Shown here: piece by piece, positions 1 through 11,640 of the stretch
Position numbering within the stretch: the stretch's first letter is position 1
Layout of the letters: every line of letters begins with the position of its first letter
NCBI GenBank assembly: GCA_009760855.2
Contig: WPIO01000018.1
Location: 3,502,001 to 3,566,000 of the forward strand
Length of the DNA: 64,000 nucleotides
Reading direction: 5' to 3'
Source: Cristatella mucedo
Taxonomy: Eukaryota > Bryozoa > Phylactolaemata > Cristatellidae
Translations under genes and position numbers: made by a program
The notes under the pieces: model-generated
The model's input: only the letters and a program-made list of their open reading frames with translations
Told to the model about the DNA's origin: nothing
The model's database searches: none

Positions 1-1835
1 GATTCCTGGCCGCACCTCAATGTCTACATTTAAGCAGGTCACTAGTAATCTCGTCCTGAAGTTCATATCCCAATCAAAGAACACAACAAGTCCTTTGGAC
101 CCTAATCCCACTGTCCTGCTTCTACGTTGCATTGATCTGCTGCTCACATGCATAACTAACATCACTAATATGTCAGTAGCCTCAGGCCATGTCCCAGCAC
201 CTTTCAAAAAAGCTGTAGTCAGGCCGCTTCCCAAAGAAAGCGACACTAGATCAAGAGAGCTTGAGCAATTACCACCCCTTCTCCCTTCTACCATTCCAAT
301 CAAAGGCACTGGAACAGGTCGTGGGGGACCAGCTTAACTCGTTTATTGAAACTTCCAACCTTGCTAGTAAGTTCCAGTCTGGTTTTAGAGCTAATCACTC
401 CACAGAATCAGCTTTGCTTCAGGTGTACAACGACCTACTTAGGAATGCAGACATGGGTAGAGTGTCTCTGCTTGTTTTGCTCGATCTTTCGGCAGATTTT
501 GATACGATCAATCACCAAGTCCTTCTAGAGCACCTCTCATCTCACCAAGGCATCACTGGCAGTGTCTGCACTGGTTCAGGTCCTATCTTAGTGAGAAACT
601 CCTGAGTATTGACGTGAATGGACAAAGATCATCTGAAGTACCTCTGAAATATGGAGTACCTCAGAGCTCCGTGATAGGTCCGGTTCTCTTCACGGTTTAT
701 TCTCTCCCTCTTGCTGATGTGATTGGCAAACACAATCTATGCTTACACTTCTGTGCAGATGGCACTCACTTGTACCTTTGCTTTGATCCCTCCCAGCCTT
801 CGAGCACCTCGAATTCTCTCAACTCACTTGCTGCATGTATTGATGACATCCGCACACGGATGGCAGCAAATTTTCGTAAACTTAACGATGATGAAATTAA
901 CTTATTAGTTATGAGCACAGCCAGTGTGATTCAGAAATTGGAAAGGCTGACGATCAAAATTGGCTCTGCCAGCATATCTCCAGTTGAATCAGCTCAAAAT
1001 CTAGGTGTCATGTTCCTAAGTGACCTCTCGCTAGACAACCACATCAGCTCCACAATAAAGTCTGCCTCCTTTCAGACATATAACATTGCTAAAATTTGGG
1101 CTTCTTTAGATAAGCATACCACGTCTAAGTTGGTCCATGAATTTGCGACATCCCGTCTTGACTTCTGTAACTCACTGCTTGCTGGCCTACCGGCACGTGC
1201 AATCAGGCGATTACAGCTGGTGTAATACTCTGCAGCTAGGCTTGTCTGTCGTGAGCGTCACAATTGCCACATCATACCACTTCTAGCCGACCTACACTGG
1301 CTCCCAGTCAAGCAACGGATCGACTTCAAGGTTTTGTCGCTCACTTTTAGATCACTTTATTCTGTGGCTCAGCCTATCTCTCAGATCTACTCCCCTACTG
1401 GGCCAAGCATCGTACCACCCGCTTTTCGGAGTCCAACAGTTTGCGAATACCTCGTACAAACCTCAAATCCTTTGGAGACCTGCATTTAGTTCGTATGCTC
1501 CCAAAGCCTGGAAATCACTTCCGACTTCCGTCACAACATTCCTGACTTGACCACATTTAAAAAGAACTTAAAAACACACCTATTTACGACAGCATTTAGT
1601 GGGTCCGTGTGATTCGTGCTTCACGTACTTATGCGTGCTGACACTGTGCATGCTGCCACTAACCACACTTGCATGCTGACCCTGTGCATGTCACCCCTAA
1701 CCATGTTATTCATGTTGTTTATCAAGCATGATATTACTCACCATTCAATCGTGTTTCCCTTTGCAGCAATTGTAAAGGGCCTAGAAAGAGATTGAGCTCT
1801 CTGAGGGCACTTTATCAATTGCATTATTATAATAA
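1..1835 (+). mobile_element. LINE (CR1/L2/Rex-like), broken reverse transcriptase plus 3' tail
   Basis: Non-LTR retrotransposon copy that enters the window already 5'-truncated. Frames at 20-337, 261-605 and 614-1225 together follow the RT order. They contain a fingers segment, a palm segment (SADFDTINHQVLLEHL, near 490-540), and the motif YGVPQSSVIGPVLF near 650. The usual FYADD catalytic box reads FCADG, so the Asp pair is lost. The C-terminal domain (SRLDFCNSLLAGLPARAIRR) ends at a stop near 1225, and its homologous remainder continues out of frame to about 1610. The 3' end (1620-1835) carries the family hairpin near 1773-1813 and an ATT-rich tail. Frame breaks and the lost box make it inactive. 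The RT identity is firm; the clade name is by resemblance only. Confidence 0.88.
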
Positions 1836-2024
1836 TTATTATTTGTTTGCATCGTTAATTTGGAGAACTAAATAGTAATGACTTGCGAGATATGTGCGTT
1901 TTATCTTCCTCACCATCAAGCCTTCTTGGGCTATCTTACAATCCTGGCTGAATGGGAGCAAGACAATTGCACGCTCATGGCTGGCGGTGATGGCGAGAAT
2001 GATATAATGTTAAGTTATTTGAAG

Positions 2025-2339
2025 GTGAACCGACGGTAACTGTAAACGGAACAAGTGAAGCTACTGAGAACTTGCGCACCTACTTCAAGTTTACCTGCGA
2101 AGCTCGACGGGGAAAGCCGCCTGCTCGACCTGTCTGGTTCCTGAATAATGAACGACTACATAAAAACGTCGCGTATTCGTCATCGTATTTTGGAAAGGTG
2201 GGGGTTTTGCAAAACACCAAAAGCACCCTCTTTCTCCGAACGACGCGCGATCTCAATAACAAGACCTTGGTGTGTCACGCGTTGACACACCCAATGTTGA
2301 AGACCATAATCTCGATACCTATTGTACTTCAAGTCCACT
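2025..2339 (+). CDS. Immunoglobulin-like domain exon (Ig exon 1)
   Basis: Predicted internal exon of a cell-surface Ig-superfamily gene. The reading frame gives an Ig pattern: a B-strand Cys in FKFTCEARRGKPPARPVWFL, the core Trp 13 residues later, an E strand (STLFLRTTRDLNNK), then the F-strand Cys in LVCHALTH and a G strand ending in VLQVH. The donor is GT at 2340-2341 (ACT|GTGAGT). An AG at 2023-2024 gives a 315-nt phase 1-1 exon, the usual symmetry for Ig exons. An alternative AG at 2013-2014 would start the exon at 2015 and add LFEG. No signal peptide or membrane segment is visible here. The C-terminal phase matches Ig exon 2 at 13266-13550 on the same strand, so one gene is possible. Gene identity is unknown. 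Confidence 0.62.
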
Positions 2340-2689
2340 GTGAGTATTTTTTCGTCATTACTCCATTCAATTGTCTTGCCAGCGCCGTCACCAATTTGTG
2401 CATCGGTGGAAAGTTAAGCGATGGCTCATCGTAGGCTTTCGTAGTAAGCTAAAGGCGAGAGCGACAGATAAGTAAGACCTCTCGAACGGCGTCGTCTCTT
2501 GGTCGTAAAAGGGAAATTGTCGTATTTGCCGTCTCGGCAGTAACTAAGGCCATGACCTTCCGTACCCACCGAGCTTCAGTAGTTGCATTCCTCAGCTTCT
2601 ATCCGCCAACAGCTGAGCAGTCGCATGCTGGACAATTATTATGCCGGTAGACCTCCGGCAGTCATCGAAATGCTAGACGAGATGTCGCA
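2340..2689. other. No feature recognised
   Basis: Sequence following the Ig exon donor, presumably intron. No repeat or coding signal was identified. Confidence 0.4.
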
Positions 2690-3190
2690 AATTGCTCGTC
2701 CAAACTTTAGCCTTTGGCTCACATATCTAAGAAAGACTCGAGTTTTTTCAACATTTTGAAGCTGAAAGTGAGCAGCATTGACCGCGGAGCTGATTTGATA
2801 ATCTAGCGCAGGGCTATTTCGGAGTTATCCCCTAAATTCCATGCTATTGGGGACACAACTCTGAGAGCAACTCCAGTTTCCGTCAGACACTAACCAAGTT
2901 TTCCCATATCTTTCAGGTTGCTCTTATCGTCATTCTATCTGAGAAGGCCTAGCTGCCAGCCTCGTGCAAGTATTTGCAAATGCAAACTGGGAGTGACTTG
3001 GTAGAAAGCTTGAGGTGCTGGAAGGCGTGGACAGATCGAAGTACAGGTACAGCTACGTTTCGCCTGCTTAGAAATGACAGCCCGCTGAGCGACTGCACCG
3101 GCAGGGGAGAACGTATACACTGTAAAAAGAAGTGAACCAAAGCAGACGCTTGGGCACCCCCTCGTACTTGGGATAATCACCGTATGACCA
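2690..3190 (-). mobile_element. Degenerate LINE RT remnant
   Basis: The minus strand near 3180-3090 reads a decayed form of the RT motif seen in better copies (SLLFTVYTFSPAGAVAQ against VLFTVYTLPLAAVIAK at 4990). Decayed C-terminal-domain sequence follows to about 2690. Many indels and stops; a fossil. Confidence 0.6.
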
Positions 3191-3334
3191 TCGGCCGGTT
3201 AAATCAGTGCACTCACACCTCTCTAAGTGATTGCAATGCAATTTCAGTGAAAAATCAATGCGAAGAACTGACCAAACTCGGTGCGTCATCAAGCTCGGTT
3301 CGAGGCGAGTAAGAACAATCAAACTTTAATTCAT

Positions 3335-3452
3335 TCATTTCTTTCCATTAACCATTCAATCGTGCTTCCTTTGCAGCAATTGTGAAGCGCCTAGAAAGAG
3401 ATTGAGTTTTCTGAGGGCGCTTTATCAAATGTATTATTATTATTATTATTTG
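3335..3452 (+). mobile_element. LINE 3' tail only
   Basis: Tail-only copy: TTTGCAGCAA, then hairpin arms GAAGCGCC and GGGCGCTT about 30 nt apart, then an ATT microsatellite. It abuts the older minus-strand LINE remnant. Confidence 0.8.
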
Positions 3453-3841
3453 TGAATCTTTAGTTTAGATAACTATAAGTATGTTAAATGTTGACAAAAT
3501 TTAACAACTTTGACTATACAATTTATTTACCACATTGAACAAAACAAATGAATAATATAATATTCAACACAACTTCTTAGTCAATCCTACTTCCCTGTCT
3601 CCATTATTGTGAGCCAGCCCACTTAATCTATTGTGCTGTTGTTACCGTAGGCACAAACAATAGCATTGCTTCGTTCCTTAAGTCTGATAGACACAGGGCG
3701 AGGAGGGGAACTACGGTCAGAGTTTGGCCTTATATACTAACCAAGTAGTAATCCATACAATAATCTCACTACATACATGGTCATACAGCGCATTGCTCAC
3801 AAGCCTCGGCCCGTTTCGACTACTTCAAATTCGTTTCTAAT
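3453..3841. other. AT-rich stretch, nothing recognised
   Basis: No open frame, repeat family or RNA signal identified. Confidence 0.4.
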
Positions 3842-5085
3842 ATTAATAATAATGACAATTATAATAATACACTTGATAAGGCGCCTTCAGAGAGCTAAAT
3901 CTCTTTATAGGCACCTTATATTTGCTGCAAAGGAAACGCGATCGAATGGTTAGTGGTATCATGCTTGATAAACGACATGAATAACATGGCTAGGGGGGAC
4001 ATGCGCAGGGTCAACATGCAAGTGTGGTTAGTGGCAGCATGCACAGTGTCGGCACGCCTAACCACACGAAGGACGAATCACAGGGACCCACTAAATGCTG
4101 TCCTAAATAGGTGCGTTTTCAAATTCTTTATAAATGCGGTCAGGTCGGGGGATGTCGTGACACAAGTCGGGAGTGAGTTCCAGGCTTTGAGAGCATACGA
4201 ACTAAATGCACGGTCTCCAAAGGATTTGAGGTTTGTACGAGGTATTGGTTAACAGTTAGATTCGGAAAAGCGGGTGGTACGGTGCTTGACCTGGTGGGGG
4301 AGTAGATCTGAGAGATAGGCTGGAGCTAAAGAATGAAGGAACCTAAAAGTGAGCGGCAAAACCTTGAAATCAATCCGTTGCTTAACTGGTAGCCAGTGCA
4401 GGTCGGCGAGAAGTGGTGTGATGTGGCAACTGTGACGCTCACGACAGACAAGCCTAGCTGCAGAGTTTTGCACCAGCTTTGAGCGCCTGATTGCACAAGC
4501 CGGTGGGCCAGCAAGCTGTGAGTTACAGAAATCAAGACGGGATGTCACAAATGCATGGACCAACTTAGACGTGATATCCTTATCTAAACAAGCCCGCATT
4601 TTAGCAATTTTATGTAGCTGAAAGTAGGCAGACTTGATTTTTGAGCTGATGTAGTCGTCTAACGAAAGGTCACTTTGGAACATAACAGTTAGATTTCATG
4701 CAGATTCAACAGGAGATGTGCTGACAGAGCCGATTTTGAGCGTCAGCCTTTCAAGTTTCTGAATCACACTTGGTTTTCCCATAACTAGTAAGTTATTTTT
4801 ATCATCGTTTAATTTAAGAAAATTTGCTGCCATCCATGTGCGGATGTCATCAATACATGCAGCAAGGGAATTGAGAGAATTCGAGGTGCTTGAAGGTTGG
4901 GAGGGATAAAAACATAGGTACAAGTGAGTGTCATCCGCATAGAAGTGAAAGCCTAGATTGTGCTTGGCAATCACAGCGGCAAGAGGGAGAGTTGAAACTA
5001 TGAAAAGAACCAGACCTAGCACGCAGCCCTGAGGTACCCCATATTTCAGAGGTGCCTCGGATTATTGTTGTCCATTCACATCAGT
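3842..5085 (-). mobile_element. LINE, 5'-truncated, RT palm and C-terminal domain
   Basis: Reading on the minus strand, the copy begins inside the RT near 5085 and runs to an AAT-rich tail at 3842. Frame 5022-4696 keeps the catalytic box context GFHFYADDTHLYLCF (YADD intact) and the region LNSLAACIDDIRTWMAANFLKLNDD. Frame 4683-4249 carries the C-terminal domain (SRLDFCNSQLAGPPACAIRR; LLADLHWLPVKQRIDFK). A stop and frame shift near 4690 separate the two frames. The 3' untranslated part (4250-3842) contains the family hairpin. 5' truncation is typical of target-primed reverse transcription. Non-functional. Confidence 0.88.
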
Positions 5086-5504
5086 TCAAAGTTCAGCAGC
5101 ATAGCTCATAATTCATAATCCGAGCTCGTAGCTCACAATGGTGGTGCCCTGCAGAGCCAAAGAACGATCGTCGGATGGCAATTCTGCAACTAAGTGAATT
5201 CTATATCTTAAAACTTTGTTCTATAGTCAAAAGCGGTTGTAACAGCATTTTTTACTTAAAAATCTTAGGCATCACACCGAATTTAGCCGCTCTAATTTTT
5301 TTGCCAAACCAAGTTTGATCGGCAATAATTTTGTCGCCACACCTCTGAGTTATCTCTCGCGCTGAGTTGTCGTGATCCCGTTTAAGTTTTTTTTCTATAA
5401 TAGCAGCGATGGCTTCCTGGTTAATCAACGTATTCTGAGCTAAATTCTTTAGTTGACCCGCAAGGCCCGCTAAAGCACGACTCATCCGTACACAATACTA
5501 CTAT
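5086..5504 (-). other. Unassigned interval with a 77-codon open frame (5485-5252)
   Basis: The minus strand from 5485 to 5252 is open for 77 residues starting MSRALAGLAGQLKNLAQ. It is rich in Ala, Leu, Lys and Glu and could form a helix or short coiled coil (residues 1-45), followed by a basic segment ending PKIFK. I recognise no family. It lies between two LINE fragments, so it may be an uncharacterised retrotransposon segment, a host exon or chance. Confidence 0.2.
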
Positions 5505-5768
5505 TACTAAAAATAATATAATAATAATCTTGTATAGCGAACTCGGATAACCCAATCTCCTTCCATGCACTCCTGCAAAGGAAGCATGATCGAATGGTTA
5601 ATGGTGGTGGCATGCTCAGTGACAGCAAGCGTAACATGGTTAGAAGTGACACGCACAGGGTCAGCCTGCGGAGTGTCAGCTCGCATAGGCACACAAAGGA
5701 CGAATCACGCGGACCCACTAGATGCTGTGAAAACTAGATGCATTATTAGATTCTTTAATTTACTTATC
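5505..5768 (-). mobile_element. LINE 3' end fragment
   Basis: Family 3' untranslated sequence read from 5768 down to 5505 (the GTCCTTTGTGTGCCTATGCG segment and a decayed hairpin), ending at an AATAATAAT-type tail. No RT portion remains. Confidence 0.75.
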
Positions 5769-6861
5769 TTAATCCATGGAGCAGCTGCAGCGGCCTCTCT
5801 ACTCGCTTCATGGTCTTCTCGGGGCAAGGCGTTGGTTTGCTGCACCATTCATTGACTCCATAAAGACGTTTGTGGACAATATCTGCTTCTCTTCCGTCTA
5901 ATACCAGAGGGTTTCTTTCCGCTCGCAGTTTTCGGCACCACTAGACCTTCCGCTGCAGTCGACCCTGGCGAATCATTTGCGCCGCCGTCCAGTGCTATGG
6001 CGGCTGCTATTCCTTTTCAACCTTTTCAAGCCTTCGACCCGCCTCCACCGCTGTCCTTGACCGTCTTCGACTATTCTCGAATGTCCCGAGTCAGCCGCCG
6101 CGCATTTCCCTATTCTTTTGCCAAGCGATTTCGCACTACCGCCTTCGCGGCGTCGTAAGCCGCTTAAGCGTTAAGTTAGTGTGCCGCGATAATATCTCCG
6201 GCGACATCCAACAGAACAGCACTCCGAAACAGCCACTGTCGAGCTTCGTCAGTGACTTTGAAAAGTGAACAGCTTATGAAACAGCCATGATAAGAAAGCT
6301 TTTCAGCAGCGGCGTATACGCTTACGTGAAACTCAAAGAACTTAATCTCCATCCAGACGCCTAACGCACACCGCACGGCTCAAGCCCGCGCCCCCGCGCT
6401 CGATAAAGGCGAGCTCCTTGCCTCCGGGCCGAATCAGGGTGGCTGCGCGATTTGCGTCGCGTCCGTTCGCGTAGCCCGCAATAGCGAACCGGCTAGCGGC
6501 ACAAACCATCATCTCGCGCTCATTCCGTCAATTTCGACTTCTGACCGCGTGCTCTGTCGTCAAGCTGATCGTTAGGCTCCTCGCGCAGCATTTAAGTGAT
6601 TTTCGTTTGCACCGGAGCCGTCGGAGGGTGAGGGTCGTTCGGGGAGTGGCTAATGTACGGCTGCTCAACGAAGCAAGACTTTTAGTGCTAAACCGAAGGC
6701 GAACATTGTTCTCCTGAAGGATCTTTTCTTCAACCTGCAGACTAATCGCCCGTAGTAGCGCCCCAATGACGTGGGGAAAAGCATAGCGCCTCTGCACAAT
6801 GGTGACGATCGATGGAACGATGCATGCCGGTGTTATGACCGCGAAGCCCTCGCCTGTTTGG
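5769..6861. other. No gene or repeat recognised
   Basis: Mixed-composition DNA with short overlapping open frames on both strands (for example 6797-6528 minus) that resemble nothing known to me and lack splice support. Confidence 0.4.
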
Positions 6862-7335
6862 GTAGCGGCACAATGCGTGCAAATGCGCTAAGACCGGAAG
6901 CGGAAGCAATGCACCAGCGATAGCAGCGCAGCGCTCGACATTCTTTGCGCTAGCAACAACGCGGCAGCACAAAAAGCACAAGCAAACACTGGGCTATATA
7001 TTCCGGCTAGTACGACGGGCGACTTCCAGCCGGTCAGCTAACAAGCTTACAGCAGCTAGCGCTCAGCGCTGGACTCACGGACCGGGGCAGAGCGCTACTT
7101 CCAACAGAGCCGCTGCGGTCAGGCCCATACCTTATACAATGGCCAGGTCACAAGTCATGCAACAATCCGATTCTTACATAATAATACACGGGGCTGCTCA
7201 TAAGCATTAGCTTATCACGGCTATTCATGAGCATCACAGTTTTAATTCACGCGTCAAGCTCAGCGGCAAAGGTCACAGTTTGAAATTAAGGTTCAGCTGT
7301 CAAGCTTGTTGTCCATAATCGCGAGGCATTGCATT
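6862..7335 (+). repeat. Repeat E, copy 1
   Basis: About 470 bp shared in the same order with 63249-63720. Both begin GTAGCGGCACAATGCGTGCAA, pass through matching GACTTCC and AACA(A/G)GCTTACAGCA blocks, and end TTCAGCTGTCAAG...ATAATCGCG.GGCATT. The copies are diverged with indels. No coding capacity is seen and the family is unknown. Confidence 0.65.
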
Positions 7336-7974
7336 AGCAATGAATGCTGGCTTTTTGGGTTTAAATTCTAGGGCTAAGTAGTGAGGTTTTGTATTTTTTG
7401 GGTTTAAGTTTTTGGGTTTAAGGCTTAGGTTTTAACGTTTCGTGTTCAGGTTTTAGAGAGAAACTCTAAACAGAAGCGATATCCAAAAAGAGGGTTAATT
7501 TAACGCAAATATAAACAGACTCTGGCGACAATGTTGAGAAGCAGCCTGCTGTGGGCAGCACGGCGCTGATAGCAAACACTGACCTGGCTCTATAGATTAA
7601 CGACACTGTATTAGCTGAGCTGATGCCAGCAGGCTCCCAGCATAACGCACAACTGAGGCCGGATGCTTTAGCGACACGCAGAGAGTCGAAAAGCGGCGGC
7701 CGGCCGGCTCCAAGTAACTTGTCGCCGCTACAGTCGTAGCTCCTAGCTCTTTGTTACGTAATCGCACGATGGCTTCTCACTTCAACGCCTAGCGGTGACT
7801 GGATGTTCAACGTTGAGTAGGCTAAGCATTCGTCGGAATCAGCGTAGGGTAACCCTATAGGTAACTCGGTTCCGTCCGACTCCGACGATGCATTAGGGAC
7901 AGACATGGAACGTCGCCGTAGCTAGTGGAGTTAGCTCCACCGTTAATACGGCGTATTCAGTCGCTGGATTTCGC
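7336..7974. other. Unrecognised interval, G/T-rich at 7350-7450
   Basis: Contains several TTTGGGTTTAAG-like words near 7355-7420. They are irregular and not a telomere array. Nothing else identified. Confidence 0.4.
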
Positions 7975-8225
7975 AATTCACGCGGACCCAGCAAATGCTG
8001 CGACTAACAGATGGGATTTTAGCTTTTTCCTTTTCAATGTCATTTAGTCAGGGATTGTGGTGACTGCGTCTTCCGGGTAGATAAGGCAGCAGCAAGAGAC
8101 GAATGGACCTAAATTTGAATGGCAAAACCTTGAAGTCGGCACGCTGCTCGATGGGGAACTAGGGCATATAGGCGAGAAGGTCTGCAATGTGGCAATTTTG
8201 AAGCTCACGTGCTGGTTTGCTCGTC
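7975..8225 (-). mobile_element. Degenerate LINE C-terminal/3' remnant
   Basis: Plus-strand words such as ATGGCAAAACCTTGAAGTCG and GGCGAGAAGGTCTGCAATGTGG correspond to the minus-strand C-terminal domain of the LINE seen at 61320-61420, strongly decayed. The CGCGGACCCAGCAAATGCTG start marks its 3' side. Confidence 0.6.
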
Positions 8226-9532
8226 TAGTGAATGGTCAGGATTGCGGATGTTTTGTTGCTAGTCAGCTGATACATCCGATGGCGCTTTATAACGGCATTA
8301 CTACTAGTCATAGTATTACTACTATTATCCGTACTAATTAAAGCGAGAAAGCCCGTCCTTCCGCCCGTCACGCGGCAAGATGGCATCCTTCCGTCACGCG
8401 GCAAGATGGTGCAACGTTGTCAGAAATGACTCAATGAAAAAAGTCCACAGGCAGTGAGTGTCTTGCTGTATATTATGCATGTATGTGTATTAATAGTAAT
8501 CAATAAGCTTCTTCCCCTTTGAACGGTTTGCTGCAATAGTGTTGCTGCGACGGAGACACCGGTACTACAAGCAGAAATGCACTCTGCACATACTGCAGCA
8601 TATGTTGCTTTGTAGTCTGCTATTAGCGAAGCTCTGCACTCGCTCCTTGACTGTAGTCAGTTATTCTCACTTGCTGATAGCATCTCGTACAGCAGAGGAG
8701 GCTGGCGTACGAAAGCAACCGAACGCTGTGTATTAGCTTGATCTCACTTGCATCAAGTTCTGAAAATCCTTATCCTGATCAATCCGAGCGTACGAGTATT
8801 CATTTTTTATAGCTCAATCCCAATGAAAGTACCGAGCAGCTGCGACGAAGGCACTGATTCTTGATAAGCTTGCTGAAATCTGCCTACGGCTAAATCCAAG
8901 CATTTACAGACAGAATGCATTCGATCTGTCGCCGTTATTTTTTAAAATCGCCGTCGGCGGCTTTCCCTCCTCCTTCATCAAGGCTGGCTACTGGAGTTTC
9001 CTGACGGCCTCGTTTGTAGCAGGCGTCTAGGAAAAGGATTCACCTTCCCAATGGAGGCACTCTTACAGTGCGAATTGCGTTGATGTGAATGCGCACTGTA
9101 TTCGGACGACTCTCGGTGTTAGATCGCAGTTGTACTTGCTCCTCTCAGCATTAAGCCCCTGTATAGTGCGTACTGCCTTAGCGATGCATGCTCAGTATGC
9201 ACGCCCCGAAGCCAAGCCAGCTGCCGCCGTCGAGCGTCGTGGCTGCTTAGTGATTGGTCTGGAGTTTCCGGCTCAATGGCAGCCGACACAATAGGCTGAC
9301 GCTGACTCCCTAACCCAGCGACAAAAGAGACTGCTCTGCCAGTGTAGAACGCCTTATGGTGGTTGTATCATGCACATTGAGTGAGTGGCATCGTCTATCG
9401 ATTAGGTTCCACCAGCCGGTGAATCCAGGTGTTTGTAATTCTGATATATCTCCTTCTGTGACGTCTGATGCAGTTTTTATGACTGAACCACCTCTGGAGC
9501 GGTTGGTCAAGCGTAGACTGCAGCTGCTGTAA
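8226..9532. other. No gene or repeat recognised
   Basis: About 1.3 kb. Short open frames (8539-8736 plus, 9085-9294 plus, 9510-9310 minus) show no family resemblance and no paired splice signals. Confidence 0.4.
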
Positions 9533-9792
9533 TGTATCTCCGTCTGTAACTCAACAGAGTCTTAGAGACTATGTGGGTGTTACGCAGGAGAGTTTTGTAT
9601 ACCGCACTCACAGCCTAAGCGGCTTTCGGTACGCATTCGGTAGCCAACAGACTTCATCTCACGCAACAAAGAGAAAGTGGGAAGCATAGCAGAGTCAGGA
9701 GAGCAGTTGAGGTAGTGAGTAGCATGGTAGTAGTAGCTCAGGACCACTGAAAAGGATGAGCCATAGTCAGCAGCAGGAGAGTAGTTGTCGTA
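9533..9792 (-). repeat. Repeat D, copy 1
   Basis: One of four ~260-bp copies (also 16683, 35083 and 47880) sharing ATGTATCTCCGTCTGTAACT at the low-coordinate end and CAGCAGGA(G/C)AGTAGTTGTCGT at the other. Read on the minus strand it ends GCGCTATACAAAACTCTCC, then a TACAT-type repeat, like the 3' end of a retroposon. Confidence 0.7.
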
Positions 9793-9794
9793 AT

Positions 9795-11640
9795 GTGCAT
9801 TCTCATGCTACTTCTTTGCAGCAAGTGGCGTCTGACGTGGCAATGTAAGTATTTCTGCAAGTTCTTACGAACGTTCATCAGAAACCACTTCACGGCTTGA
9901 AAACATGCGTCCAGTTTTAGGGTCGAACAGGCGATAACTTTATTTTTACCTGAATCATTGGTCAAGCCGAGAAAGATACATTGGCCTGCCTTCACATCTA
10001 ATTAGCTTTGCTTTTGCAGCATCTGCATCGTCACATGACCATGTGATGGGCAGTTGAATGCATAACAATTTGACATGTCATGCTTAATGCCACTGTACTC
10101 CTTCTATATCGTCTTATAGCCAAGGCCTTACGTGTGGACCGATTTTTAATTTAGATTGCAGCCTTCGTTGCTTTAGGCCAGAATCTTTTCTCTCGAGTTT
10201 TGCGTTGTAACATTAACAGCCCCATTTCTATGATGGCCCATTTCCTCTTTTGGCAACACAATTTTTCTGAGGTCTATAGGTTTCGCCGAGCTGATGTTGA
10301 ATGCCTACTTTCTTTAACAGTGCCTTGAATCTCGGCTGCAGTAAATTCACCACCACTGTCCGACCGCAGCCCGACTTTGATCTGCCACCCTGTTTTTTTC
10401 TCCGCGCCAGCTTGATATTCTTTGAATATTTGAATGATGTCGTTTCTGTTTTGCTTCACAATAAACGTGCCTACAACGCGTGACATCAACATTTAATGCC
10501 GAAGAATAGCGGTAGTCACGTACCTATACTATGGTCATTAGCTCAACGACTTTCGGAATGCACCAACTCCGGCTGCTAGTAAATTCGCCAATTGCTAATG
10601 GCTCCAGGCACACGTGTGACGCTCAGCCTACCTTTTGCCCGGGCGGTGCAGAAACTGGGGCAAGAGCGACTTCTCTGAAATCTAGTCCGATCGCTATTTT
10701 ACGCCTCTTCAGCGTTTTCCAGCTGTCTGCGGACCCGTACCCGTACTGCTGATGCCACGGCTGAAAAAGCTTTGCCGAGGCAGTGACATTTGCAGCGGCT
10801 GCGTCGGCCAATACTGGCTTGCAAAGCAGATAAAACAGTTGCCCCATTTTTAGCATCAATGGCTGCAAGCAAGTTTGCAGATGTGGCTAATATCAGTGCT
10901 CTGTTTTGCTCAAATATGGCACGGTGCCCTTTCTTAACACACAGACTAACCGAGAAAAGGTTCTTTGCCAATTTGGTCACGCACGATACCTTATCCAATT
11001 TGGCTGTGAAGTGCATGCCATCGACATACGGTTCAACACGTACCGTGCCAATACCGCGTGCCTCAAGTGTCACACCTTCACATATAGTGACATTCTTTGT
11101 CGCATATCGAAACTCGGCGAACAGTTTTTTGAGCCCATCACATACGCTGGCTAGCACCAGAGCCGCCGAGCTACGAAGCATTCATCTTGGAGATCTTGAG
11201 ACGGGCTGGCTACGAACTTGAATGTTTTTGACTCCTCTGAAGCAGTTAATGTGTCCAGTCCAACGATGTCATTCCTGACTGATGAGCCCAGAGCTCGTCG
11301 AGAGTCGCGCGAAGTTCCTACGAATGCATCAACGAATGTCCAAGAAACTAAAACTTGTATTCCTCAGGCATGCGGTGGTGCAGCTATGGGTAATTACTCG
11401 ACGCGTTTCGCTGAGGAAGAAATTGTGTGATACTACTGAGTCCAAAACCGAGAGCAGACATTTGACTTCACGGTTTAGGCGTCTAGTGTGTTGCCGTTGT
11501 AAGTGAAGCCGGTTCTGCGATGCTTTTGTTTTGCTTTGCAAGGAGGTTAATCTGCACTTTTCTTTCTTATGGAGAACACTGAATAGCGTAGGCCCGCTCG
11601 CTTTTGACACACGAGAGCTCAAGATGGCTCAGCTTGCAGC
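9795..11640 (-). pseudogene. Ty1/copia-type LTR retrotransposon polyprotein fossil
   Basis: Minus-strand segments appear in copia order. A Cys/Lys-rich stretch near 11600-11480 resembles a decayed gag zinc knuckle. The 11181-10870 segment (VTLEARGIGTVRVE; LAKNLFSVSLCVKKGH) matches the protease-to-GAG-pre-integrase region. PWHQQYGYGS near 10770 is the His-containing pre-integrase motif. The 10492-10274 segment contains LRSDSGGEFTAAEIQ, around the second catalytic Asp of the integrase. The 10260-10190 segment resembles the integrase after that motif. The 9995-9830 segment (QCIFLGLTNDSGKNK) corresponds to the integrase C-terminal part. Stops and frame shifts interrupt every segment. I found no LTRs and no RT domain, and repeat D abuts the downstream end. 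Non-functional. Confidence 0.78.

Noticed and set aside
7350-7450. Telomere-like TTTGGG words
   Set aside because: Irregular spacing and sequence; no array.
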